Shown piece after piece: positions 1 through 5,512 of a stretch of DNA of 5,990 nt (position 1 is the stretch's first letter; every line of letters starts with the position of its first letter). Position numbers and translations under genes: made by a program. The stretch comes from Thermodesulfobacteriota bacterium (GTDB lineage Bacteria > Desulfobacterota > RBG-13-43-22), in NCBI GenBank assembly GCA_025454185.1, contig JALOOY010000161.1, positions 1-5,990 of the forward strand, given 5' to 3'. The notes under the pieces are model-generated. The model made no database searches, was not told where the DNA came from, and saw only the letters and a program-made list of their open reading frames with translations.

Positions 1-237
1 CGCGATCCCCCGTTGCACGACCTTGTGGGGAGGTAGCTTGGCCACGTCTTCGTCTAGGAAAAAAATCTTCCCCCCCTTCGGTTTGAGCAGGCCGGCAATG
101 GTCTTCAGCAGGGTCGTCTTTCCGGCGCCGTTGACCCCCAGGATGGTGACGATGGACCCGGCCGGGACCTCCAGGTCCACGCCCTTCAAGGCCCGGATGT
201 TGCCGTAGTAGGTTTTCAGGCCTTCGATGCGCAGCAA
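1..237 (-). CDS. livF: High-affinity branched-chain amino acid ABC transporter, ATPase LivF (N-terminal part, cut by window edge)
   Basis: This is the second ATPase of the LIV-type importer and would pair with LivG on the cytoplasmic face. The 79 visible residues begin LRIEGLKTYYGNIRALKGV, the usual LivF start with the A-loop tyrosines (Y10, Y11). The Walker A motif GVNGAGKTT follows at residues 34-42, with valine where many relatives have proline or alanine. The Q-loop, signature, Walker B and H-loop lie beyond position 1 and cannot be judged. I chose the TTG at 235-237 as start: it is 2 bp after the livG stop, and a GGAGGAGGG purine run inside the end of livG lies at Shine-Dalgarno distance. 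No in-frame ATG gives the conserved N-terminus. The tight spacing suggests coupling to livG. The ATPase family is certain; LivF rather than another ABC protein follows from sequence and position. Confidence 0.93.
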   Translation of the reverse strand, partial: MLRIEGLKTYYGNIRALKGVDLEVPAGSIVTILGVNGAGKTTLLKTIAGLLKPKGGKIFFLDEDVAKLPPHKVVQRGIA

Positions 238-239
238 GG

Positions 240-1004
240 CTACTCGCCCTCCTCCCGGCCCAGATAAGCCTCGATCACCAGGGGATCGCTCTGGATTTCC
301 TGCGGGGTGCCCTCGGCGATCTTCTCGCCGAAATTCAACACCACCAGCCGGTCACAGACCTTCATGACCATGGACATGTCGTGCTCGATGAGCAGAATGG
401 TAATCCCGAATCCCAGTATTTTTTTGATCAGGGCCGCGATCTCCGCGGTCTCCTGGTCGTTCATTCCGGCTACGGGTTCATCCAGCAGGATCAGCCGGGG
501 TTCGCCGGCCAGGGCCCTGGCGATCTCCAGGCGCCGCTGCAGGCCGTAGGGCAGGTTGGCGGCCAGTTCCCGGTCGTGGCCGGTCAGGCCCACCAGGGAC
601 AGGAGTTCCCGGGTCTTCTCTCGAATGGCCCCCTCCTCTTTTTGCTGGGCCCCGGTCCGCAGCACACTCGGCCAGACCCCGGCCCGGCTGCGGCAGTGGC
701 GGCCCACCATGACGTTTTCCTCCACCGTCATCTGGTCGAAGAGGCGGATGTTCTGGAAGGTCCGGCAGATGCCCCGTTCAGTGATGCGGCTGGTGCGCAG
801 GCCGGTCAGAGGCTTCCCGGCCAGCCGCACCTCCCCCTGGGTAGGGGTGAGGAAGGCGGTGATGACGTTGAACAGGGTGGTCTTGCCCGCGCCGTTGGGA
901 CCGATCAGGCCCAGGATTTCTCCCTCTGCCAGGCTGAAGGAAACCTCACGGAGCGCGGCCAGGCCGCCGAAGACCATGCTGATGTCCTGCACCTCAAGCA
1001 GCAT
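240..1004 (-). CDS. livG: High-affinity branched-chain amino acid ABC transporter, ATPase LivG
   Basis: LivG hydrolyses ATP to drive import through LivH/LivM. All nucleotide-binding motifs are present in the 254 residues: Walker A GPNGAGKTT (35-43), Q-loop glutamine in RTFQNIRLF (Q84), a family-type signature LPYGLQRRLEIARAL (151-165) in place of LSGGQ, Walker B LILLDEP (171-177, catalytic E176), and the H-loop histidine in IEHD (H208). AGMN at 179-182 after Walker B is characteristic of the branched-chain amino acid ATPases, as is the C-terminal tail EGTPQEIQSDPLVIEAYLG. The length is normal for LivG (about 255). The ATG at 1002-1004 has a strong GGAGGAGGGG Shine-Dalgarno sequence just upstream. 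It overlaps the livM end by 11 bp in another frame, which implies translational coupling. Nothing in the sequence suggests loss of function. Confidence 0.97.
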   Translation of the reverse strand: MLLEVQDISMVFGGLAALREVSFSLAEGEILGLIGPNGAGKTTLFNVITAFLTPTQGEVRLAGKPLTGLRTSRITERGICRTFQNIRLFDQMTVEENVMVGRHCRSRAGVWPSVLRTGAQQKEEGAIREKTRELLSLVGLTGHDRELAANLPYGLQRRLEIARALAGEPRLILLDEPVAGMNDQETAEIAALIKKILGFGITILLIEHDMSMVMKVCDRLVVLNFGEKIAEGTPQEIQSDPLVIEAYLGREEGE

Positions 1005-1938
1005 CGTCCCCTCCTCCGCCCCGGCGGCCCCGCAGGCGGTCCAGCAGGGGCTGGTCCAGGACGCCCTGGGGGCGGAAAACCATCATGACCACCAGGATGG
1101 TCCCGTAGATGAAATAACGGTATTCGCTCATGCCCCGGAGCATTTCGGGCATGACGGTCAGGAACAGGGCCCCGAAGACCGGCCCCCAGAGGACTTCGCT
1201 GCCGCCGAAGACGGCGAAGACCAAAATCTCCACGGCCCGGTGGTAGGTAAAGTCCGCCGGGCTGATATAGCCGGTCACATGAGCAAACAAGGCCCCGGCA
1301 AACCCGGCCAGCAGGGCCCCCATGCTGAAGGTCAAAATCTTGTAGTAGGTGGTATGAATACCCATGGCCTCGGCGGCCTTTTCATCCAGCCGAATGGCCC
1401 GGAAGGCCCGCCCCACCCGGGAAGCGAAGAGCCGGCTGAAAAAGGCGAGCAGGAGAACGGTGATCGCCAGCAAAATGATGAAGATGGTCAGGCTGATGAA
1501 TTCGTTGTTCTTGAGCCCCCACTGCTCCGAAGAAAAGCCCCGTTCCTGCAACCCGGCCAGCATGGTCCGGCCCAGGTGGGGGATGCCGGCAATCCCCACG
1601 GCCCCGCTGGTCAGCGATTCCCAGTTGATGAACAGGACCCGCACCACTTCCCCGAAGCCCAGCGTGGCGATGGCCAGGTAGACCCCCTGCAGGCGCAGGG
1701 TGGGGATGCCGATGAGGATCCCGATCAGAAAGGCCAGCAACGACCCGGCCAGGATCCCCGCCACCATGGGCAGCCCCACCTTGACGGTGAGCAGCGCGCT
1801 GGTATAGGCCCCGATGCTCATGAAACCGGCATTGCCCAGGGAAAGCTGCCCGGTAGAGAGGGTGATGTAGATGCTCAACCCCAAAATGATGTTGATCAGG
1901 ATGAAGGAGGCGATCTGGAGGTAGTAGGGGTTGATCAT
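994..1938 (-). CDS. livM: Branched-chain amino acid ABC transporter, permease LivM
   Basis: LivM is one of the two inner-membrane permeases of the importer and would dimerise with LivH. The 314 residues are mostly hydrophobic, with several membrane segments. STGQLSLGNAGFMSIGAY near residues 28-45 is the conserved LivM N-terminal motif, LTSGAVGI (109-116) matches the usual LTGG-type loop, and GRAFRAIRLDEKAAEAMGI (176-194) is the EAA-like cytoplasmic loop that contacts the ATPases. MVFRPQGVLDQ near the end is the typical C-terminal motif. The frame stays open to 2055, but the extra 39 residues are translated from the 8-bp repeat array and resemble no permease, so I start at the ATG 1936-1938 (MINPYYLQIASF). 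That start has no clear Shine-Dalgarno sequence; only a weak TTGGGA lies about 10 nt upstream. The highly glycine/arginine-rich tail (LRGRRGGGGDDAA) overlaps the livG start. Confidence 0.93.
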   Translation of the reverse strand: MINPYYLQIASFILINIILGLSIYITLSTGQLSLGNAGFMSIGAYTSALLTVKVGLPMVAGILAGSLLAFLIGILIGIPTLRLQGVYLAIATLGFGEVVRVLFINWESLTSGAVGIAGIPHLGRTMLAGLQERGFSSEQWGLKNNEFISLTIFIILLAITVLLLAFFSRLFASRVGRAFRAIRLDEKAAEAMGIHTTYYKILTFSMGALLAGFAGALFAHVTGYISPADFTYHRAVEILVFAVFGGSEVLWGPVFGALFLTVMPEMLRGMSEYRYFIYGTILVVMMVFRPQGVLDQPLLDRLRGRRGGGGDDAA

Positions 1939-1964
1939 GGGAGGGAATCCCAAGGGGGGAAGAT

Positions 1965-2115
1965 TGGAATGATGGAATGATGGAATAATGGGAGGAGAAA
2001 AAACAGGAGTATTGGAGTATTGGAGTATTGGAGTATTGGAAAGAACTCTTCGCAAGACTCCTCCGGTTGTTTGGTCTTACCCATTATTCCATTATTCCAA
2101 TATTCCATCATTCCT
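1965..2115. repeat. 8-bp repeat arrays forming an inverted repeat between livH and livM
   Basis: Three short arrays share an 8-bp period. On the plus strand, 1965-1988 holds TGGAATGA, TGGAATGA, TGGAATAA. Positions 2006-2037 hold four exact copies of GGAGTATT, plus GGA. Positions 2084-2115 hold TTATTCCA, TTATTCCA, ATATTCCA, TCATTCCT. The last array is the reverse complement of the first type, so the outer arrays could pair around a loop of about 95 nt. All units are variants of TGGARTRW. The array occupies most of the 193-bp gap between the livH stop and the livM ATG, and it creates a spurious 39-codon extension of livM. There are no unique spacers, so it is not a CRISPR. From memory, similar ATTCCAATATTCC-type arrays are scattered between genes in Desulfobacterota genomes; I cannot test this here. 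Confidence 0.9.
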
Positions 2116-2131
2116 CACCCGGTACGGCTCT

Positions 2132-3016
2132 TTATCTTTTGGCCTCGGGCAGAGCCTGGCCGAAAATCCCCTGAGGGCGGATCAGCAGGATGACGATGAT
2201 GGCCACGAAGGCAATGGCGTCCCGGTACCCGGAATTGCCGTAGGCCACGACGAAGGTCTCGGCCAGTCCGAGGATCAGTCCCCCGGCCATGGCCCCGTTC
2301 ACGCTGCCCATGCCGCCCAGGATGATGATGGCCAGCCCTTTCAGGCCCATGGGCAGGCCCATCTGGTTGTTGACGTAGTTGAAGGCCATGCCCACCAGGA
2401 CCCCGGCGATCCCGCCCATGGCCGAGGCCACCACCACCGTGGAGACGATGATCCGGCCGGTGTTGATGCCGAGCAGGCTGGCCGTTTCCAGGTTTTCGGC
2501 CGTGGCCCGCAGGGCCTTGCCGGCTTTGGCTTTACGAAGCCAGAGGGAAAGGCCCACCATCAGCAGCACGGCGATCACCAGGATGATGACCTGGACCAGG
2601 TAAACGGTGGTCGATCCGACGGTAAAGGAGGCATCGGCGAAGGAAGTGGGAAAGGGCTTGTTACCGGCCCCGAAAAGGTGGTGGGCCAGGTTCTCCAGGA
2701 TGATGGAGACCCCGATGGTGCTGATCAGGGAGGCCAGGTGCGAGGCCCCTTTCTTGCCCCGCAGGGGCCGCAGGGCCAGCCGTTCCAGCAGCAGGCCCAT
2801 GGCGGCGGTTACCAGCACGGCCCCGCCCAGGGCCAGCAGCACCGGGGCTTCAAAATACGAAATAAGCAGCATGCCCACGAAGGCCCCGAACATGAAGATC
2901 TCCCCGTGGGCCATGTTGATGATGTCGAGCACGCCGAAAACCAGGGTATAGCCCAGGGCCACGATGGCGTAGATGCTGCCCAGCGTAATGCCGTTGATCA
3001 GTTGCTCGAAGAACAA
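2132..3016 (-). CDS. livH: Branched-chain amino acid ABC transporter, permease LivH
   Basis: LivH is the partner permease of LivM in the inner membrane. The 294 residues start MFFEQLINGITLGSIYAIVA and carry the conserved NMAHGEIFMFGAF motif (34-46). An EAA-like loop GKALRATAENLETASLLGI follows in the middle of the protein, then KGLAIIILGGMGSVNGAMAG, and the C-terminal LIRPQGIFGQ; all are hallmarks of LivH. Most of the chain is hydrophobic membrane segments, and the length is close to typical for the family (about 290-310). The start is a TTG at 3014-3016: AAAGGG lies about 6 nt upstream at ideal ribosome-binding distance, an in-frame TGA lies a little further up, and no ATG precedes the conserved N-terminus. 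It follows livJ after a 147-bp repeat-bearing gap, and livM follows after another 193 bp. Confidence 0.95.
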   Translation of the reverse strand: MFFEQLINGITLGSIYAIVALGYTLVFGVLDIINMAHGEIFMFGAFVGMLLISYFEAPVLLALGGAVLVTAAMGLLLERLALRPLRGKKGASHLASLISTIGVSIILENLAHHLFGAGNKPFPTSFADASFTVGSTTVYLVQVIILVIAVLLMVGLSLWLRKAKAGKALRATAENLETASLLGINTGRIIVSTVVVASAMGGIAGVLVGMAFNYVNNQMGLPMGLKGLAIIILGGMGSVNGAMAGGLILGLAETFVVAYGNSGYRDAIAFVAIIVILLIRPQGIFGQALPEAKR

Positions 3017-3067
3017 GGTAAACCCTTTAAAATTTCACCACAAAGGCGCAAAGGACGCTAAGAAGTT

Positions 3068-3105
3068 TTTATATCATGGCCGGTGATGACCGGCCATGAT
3101 ATAAA
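3068..3105 (-). promoter_or_regulatory. Perfect 17-bp stem-loop in the livJ-livH intercistronic region
   Basis: The arms 3068-3084 and 3089-3105 are exact reverse complements (TTTATATCATGGCCGGT against its complement) around a 4-nt loop. In the livJ-to-livH transcript this would be a very stable hairpin. It is followed by AAAACUUCUU rather than a run of U, so it is not a textbook intrinsic terminator. A hairpin here could protect the 3' end of livJ mRNA or lower livHMGF expression relative to the abundant binding protein, as intercistronic hairpins do in other binding-protein operons. The structure is seen in the sequence; the regulatory role is inferred. Confidence 0.55.
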
Positions 3106-3134
3106 CCTTTTTCTTTGCGCTCTCTGCGTCTTGA

Positions 3135-3153
3135 GTCACGCCTAAGGCGTGAC
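3135..3153. repeat. Small perfect palindrome nested in the right arm of the intergenic element
   Basis: GTCACGCCT at 3135-3143 and AGGCGTGAC at 3145-3153 are exact reverse complements around a single base. The palindrome interrupts the right arm of the larger element, where the left arm has no equivalent bases. It begins 11 bp beyond the livJ stop codon in the direction of transcription. As RNA it would form an 8-bp stem with a 3-nt loop and no U-tract. Confidence 0.7.
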
Positions 3154-3163
3154 GGGCGGTGAA

Positions 3164-4285
3164 TTAATTAAAAATCTGGAACTTGCCGTCCTTGATGATC
3201 AGCACGTTCGGGTCCATGACCACATCCCGCTCGGCGTCGAAGGAGAATTTGCCCAGCACGCCGTTGTAGTTCCGGATCCCGGCCAGGGCGTCCCGCATTT
3301 TGTTACGGTCAGCCTGCCCGGCCTTTTTCAAGGCCTCGCCCATGATGTACAGGGCATCATAGGCCTGGGCCGCGAACTGGTCGGGCTTTTTCCCGTAGGC
3401 CTTCTCGTATTTCTGCACGAAGGCCTTGACCTGGGGGTCGTTTTTATCGGCGAACCAGGGGGTGGCTACTACCAACCCGTTGGCCGCCTCTTTGGCAATA
3501 TCGATCACCTTGGGGGAATTGAAACCGTTGCCGCCCACAAAAGGTTGGTTAATGCCCATCTTGCGGGCCTGGGAGAGGATTACCGCCCCTTCTTCATACA
3601 GGGCGGAACAGAAGACCGCGTCGGGCTTGGTGGCCTTGATCTTGGTCAACTGGGCCTTGTAATCGGCCTGGCCTTTTTGAAACTCTTCGATAGTGGTGAC
3701 CTTCAATCCCAGATCTGTTGCGGCCTTTTTCATGCTGTCAAACCCGGACTTGGTGAAGACGTCGTCGTTCCCGTAAAGCATGGCCACACTCTTGATATTG
3801 TATTTGGCCACGGCCTTTTTTACCGAGGCCGGAATAGCCAGGGATTCGGGCAGGGAATTGCGAAAAACATATTTCCCGATCTGGGTGATCCCGGCCGCCG
3901 TGGTGGAGGTACCCATGATCGGTACCCCGCTGGCATTGGCCTCCGGGCCGACCACCTTCATCTCCGTACTGAGGGTCGGTCCCAGGATGGCCGTCACCTG
4001 CTGGGAATTGATCAGCTTCTGGGCCGCGGCCAGGGCCTGCTCCTGCTTTCCCGACGAGTCTTCGATGAGCAGTTCGATCTTTACCTCGCCCTTGGCGTTC
4101 AACTCATCACGGGCCATCTTGAAGCCATTGGTGATGGCCTCGCCGTAGGCTGCTCCGGCGCCGGTTATGATGGAAATCACCCCGATCTTGGCCGCCACCG
4201 GGGCCGCCTGGGCGGCCGGAATAGCCTGGGCCAGAACCAGGGCCAGAATGCTCGCCGTCAAGAAAAATTTGCTGATTTTTCGCAT
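3164..4285 (-). CDS. livJ: Periplasmic branched-chain amino acid-binding protein (LivJ/LivK family)
   Basis: This is the substrate-binding protein of the importer, a type I periplasmic binding protein (Leu/Ile/Val-binding family, Peripla_BP_6). The 373 residues begin with a clear Sec signal peptide: MRKISK, a hydrophobic core to about residue 22, and an AQA|AP cleavage site after A27. No lipobox cysteine is present, so it should be soluble in the periplasm. The mature protein starts with the family pattern KIGVISIITGAGAAYGE (33-49). GPTLSTEM (102-109) and GTSTTAAGIT (125-134) lie where relatives contact the ligand amino and carboxyl groups. The second lobe has the usual GNDDVFTKSG and GGNGFNSPKV segments. 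The ATG at 4283-4285 has a strong AGGAGGG Shine-Dalgarno sequence. The ligand cannot be fixed from sequence; an amide or other amino acid is possible in this family. It is the first gene of the liv cluster, behind its own likely promoter. Confidence 0.93.
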   Translation of the reverse strand: MRKISKFFLTASILALVLAQAIPAAQAAPVAAKIGVISIITGAGAAYGEAITNGFKMARDELNAKGEVKIELLIEDSSGKQEQALAAAQKLINSQQVTAILGPTLSTEMKVVGPEANASGVPIMGTSTTAAGITQIGKYVFRNSLPESLAIPASVKKAVAKYNIKSVAMLYGNDDVFTKSGFDSMKKAATDLGLKVTTIEEFQKGQADYKAQLTKIKATKPDAVFCSALYEEGAVILSQARKMGINQPFVGGNGFNSPKVIDIAKEAANGLVVATPWFADKNDPQVKAFVQKYEKAYGKKPDQFAAQAYDALYIMGEALKKAGQADRNKMRDALAGIRNYNGVLGKFSFDAERDVVMDPNVLIIKDGKFQIFN

Positions 4286-4303
4286 AAAACCCTCCTGTTT
4301 GTG

Positions 4304-4346
4304 AATTAAAACTTTTTAATTAAAGCCATATTTGAGCCTGTGTCAA
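4304..4346 (-). promoter_or_regulatory. Probable sigma-70 promoter of livJ with an AT-rich inverted repeat
   Basis: Reading on the minus strand, 4346-4341 is a perfect TTGACA -35 box. A 17-nt spacer leads to TTAATT at 4323-4318, a weak -10 (3 of 6 consensus bases). Immediately downstream, 4304-4321 is a perfect inverted repeat, AATTAAAA-CT-TTTTAATT, which overlaps the -10 and the expected transcription start. It could serve as an operator or a 5' hairpin. The livJ ATG lies about 20 bp further on. The 98-bp gap holds no other feature except a weak hairpin candidate next to the upstream stop. The -35 is convincing; the -10 and operator are tentative. Confidence 0.5.
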
Positions 4347-4383
4347 GGAAAAATAACGCCGGTTATAATTACGAAATGGCGCA

Positions 4384-5455
4384 CTAAGGTTCGGGGTGCC
4401 CTGCCCAAACCATGTCGATCGTCTTTTCTTTTCCGGCCCTTTTGAGGGTAAATCGGGATGTTCCGGGTCGTCCGGATAAAATCCGGTGGAGATCTTCGAT
4501 GGTTTGAACGGTCTCACCATCAATCTTCACGAGGGCGTCGCCGACCTGAAAGCCGGCCTTCTCGGCCGGACTGGCCGCCTTCACGTCCAGCACTTCCAGG
4601 CCTTGATTGTCCGGGAGCGCTTTGATCTGGATACCCAGGCGAGGGGGATGAATTTCTTGAAAAGGAGGGGTGACCCAGACAAAATCCGCCAGGTCCGGAT
4701 TCAAAACCCGCAGCGGATAATCCACGGGAACCGGCGCCACCGTTTTAAAGGTATGGGGCAGCCGTCTCAGAGCGGCAGGCGGCATTCCCACCCGGTCCGT
4801 AATATGGCCCCTGCCGATTACCACCAGCACCTGCGTCGCCGGGGTTGCCTGTCCCAGGTACCGGACCAGGGTCTCGGCCATGGTTTCGTCCCAGGCCAAC
4901 TGGGCCTCATAAAACGCTTCGAAATCCTTTATTTTTTCCTGCCGGTGGCGCTGGAACTCCTGGGCCAGGATTTCCCGGTGCTTCGGGTCTGCCGTTAAGA
5001 ACGCCTCGGCTATTTCCCTTCTTTCCTCAGGCCTAAGGGACGACAGCCCCTGGCGGGCGATCTTGTTAACCACCTCCCGGGGGGCATTCAGGCCGATGAT
5101 CCCAAGCCCCTTGTCCCGGGCGAAGGCCAGCAGGGGTCGATAGAGTTGAAAGGGGTAGCCCCAGACCTCGGCCCAGTTTACGTCCCGGACAAAGGCCTCT
5201 TCCGTAAGCGCTCCGGTCGTAAAACGATCGAGCACCGACTGCACCCGGCGGGGGAACATCTCCAGGGCCAGGACCAGCTCCCTGTTTTTCCAAAAAAGCC
5301 CCTCCAGGATCTGCAACTGGATCCGACCGGGTGTCGATGATGTCTCCGGGTTTCAAGGGCGCGGGATTCCCCTGAAAAGTCAGCGGAGGGAAGGAAGCAG
5401 TAGACAGGCATCCGGAAAAGGAAAAGAATGATAAGAAAATAATAAGCTTCTTCAT
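4384..5455 (-). pseudogene. ChaN-like haem-binding lipoprotein fused to a C-terminal PDZ domain, with internal deletion/frameshift
   Basis: Two frames together make one gene. From the ATG at 5453-5455 the first encodes MKKLIIFLSFFSFSGC, a lipoprotein signal with the modified cysteine at C16, then PLKPGDIIDTR (34-43), the usual entry to the Cofac_haem_bdg (DUF399, ChaN) domain. Near 5323-5329 the frame must change to continue as RIQLQILEGLFWKNRELVLA, LEMFPRRVQSVLDR, NWAEVWGYPFQLYRPLL, LNAPREVVNKIARQGL and VVIGRGHITDRVGMPPAALR, all ChaN-family blocks. About 30 residues normally lie between IIDTR and the QLQIL block, including the conserved GExH...HH core; they are missing. A PDZ domain (GLEVLDVKAASPAEKAGFQVGD) occupies about 4641-4402. 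ChaN proteins bind haem and may aid iron uptake. No good Shine-Dalgarno sequence precedes the ATG. I infer a recent pseudogene or an assembly error, since both flanks are otherwise intact. Confidence 0.8.
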
Positions 5456-5461
5456 AATTTT

Positions 5462-5503
5462 AATTGTCAATTGGCATCTGCCAATTGTCAATTGCCAATT
5501 AAA
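5462..5503. repeat. 7-bp AATTGNC tandem repeat with imperfect dyad symmetry
   Basis: From 5462 the plus strand reads in 7-bp steps AATTGTC, AATTGGC, ATCTGCC, AATTGTC, AATTGCC, AATTAAA. The same stretch folds about its centre at 5477-5478: 5462-5476 pairs with 5479-5493 over 15 positions with one mismatch. It occupies most of the 57-bp gap between the permease stop and the lipoprotein ATG. The hairpin has no adjacent U-tract on the minus strand, so a terminator role is doubtful. Its proximity to the lipoprotein ATG explains the absence of a recognisable ribosome-binding site there. Confidence 0.8.
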
Positions 5504-5512
5504 ATTCCCAAC

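Larger units (their letters stand above)
3033..3164. repeat. Palindromic intergenic repeat element between livJ and livH
   Basis: The element nearly fills the livJ-livH gap. Its outer arms are imperfect inverted copies. The left arm, 3033-3065 on the plus strand, contains CACCACAAAGGCGCAAAGG. The right arm, read on the minus strand from 3164, is TTCACC, then a 20-odd-bp interruption, then AAGACGCAGAGAGCGCAAAG. Over the 23 alignable bases next to the centre I count 17 matches. A perfect 17-bp hairpin sits between the arms (3068-3105), and a separate palindrome (3135-3153) sits inside the right arm. The right end overlaps the livJ stop codon. There is no transposase, so this looks like a non-autonomous or REP-like palindromic unit. 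The CACAAAGGCGCAAAGG arm resembles dispersed intergenic repeats I recall from several bacterial phyla, including Desulfobacterota; that is unverified memory. Confidence 0.75.

Noticed and set aside
1939..2055. 39-residue N-terminal extension of LivM
   Set aside because: It is a translation of the 8-bp repeat array (SNTPILQYSNTP...), has no counterpart in LivM proteins, and precedes a normal LivM N-terminus at 1938.
1965..2115. CRISPR array
   Set aside because: The units are 8 bp with no unique spacers of regular length, and there are no cas genes.
381..4309. Long plus-strand open frames (381-1088, 556-1980, 1988-3061, 3149-4309)
   Set aside because: They lie antisense to the liv genes, which have unmistakable family motifs. 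Their products are Gly/Gln/His/Asp-rich low-complexity sequence typical of the opposite strand of GC-rich genes.
4340..4383. Intrinsic terminator after the ChaN-PDZ gene
   Set aside because: A GGCGTTATTTTT stretch follows, but the best stems are only 4-5 bp with either a tiny or a 17-nt loop, too weak to call. It also overlaps the livJ -35 region.
5314..5316. TTG as a genuine start for the ChaN-PDZ open frame
   Set aside because: The codon lies inside the conserved IQLQIL block, and a lipoprotein signal in another frame lies upstream. The frame is a fragment of a broken gene.
5178..5411. Small third-frame ORF within the ChaN-PDZ gene
   Set aside because: It has no family resemblance and is Arg/Ser/Pro-rich, consistent with an out-of-frame shadow.
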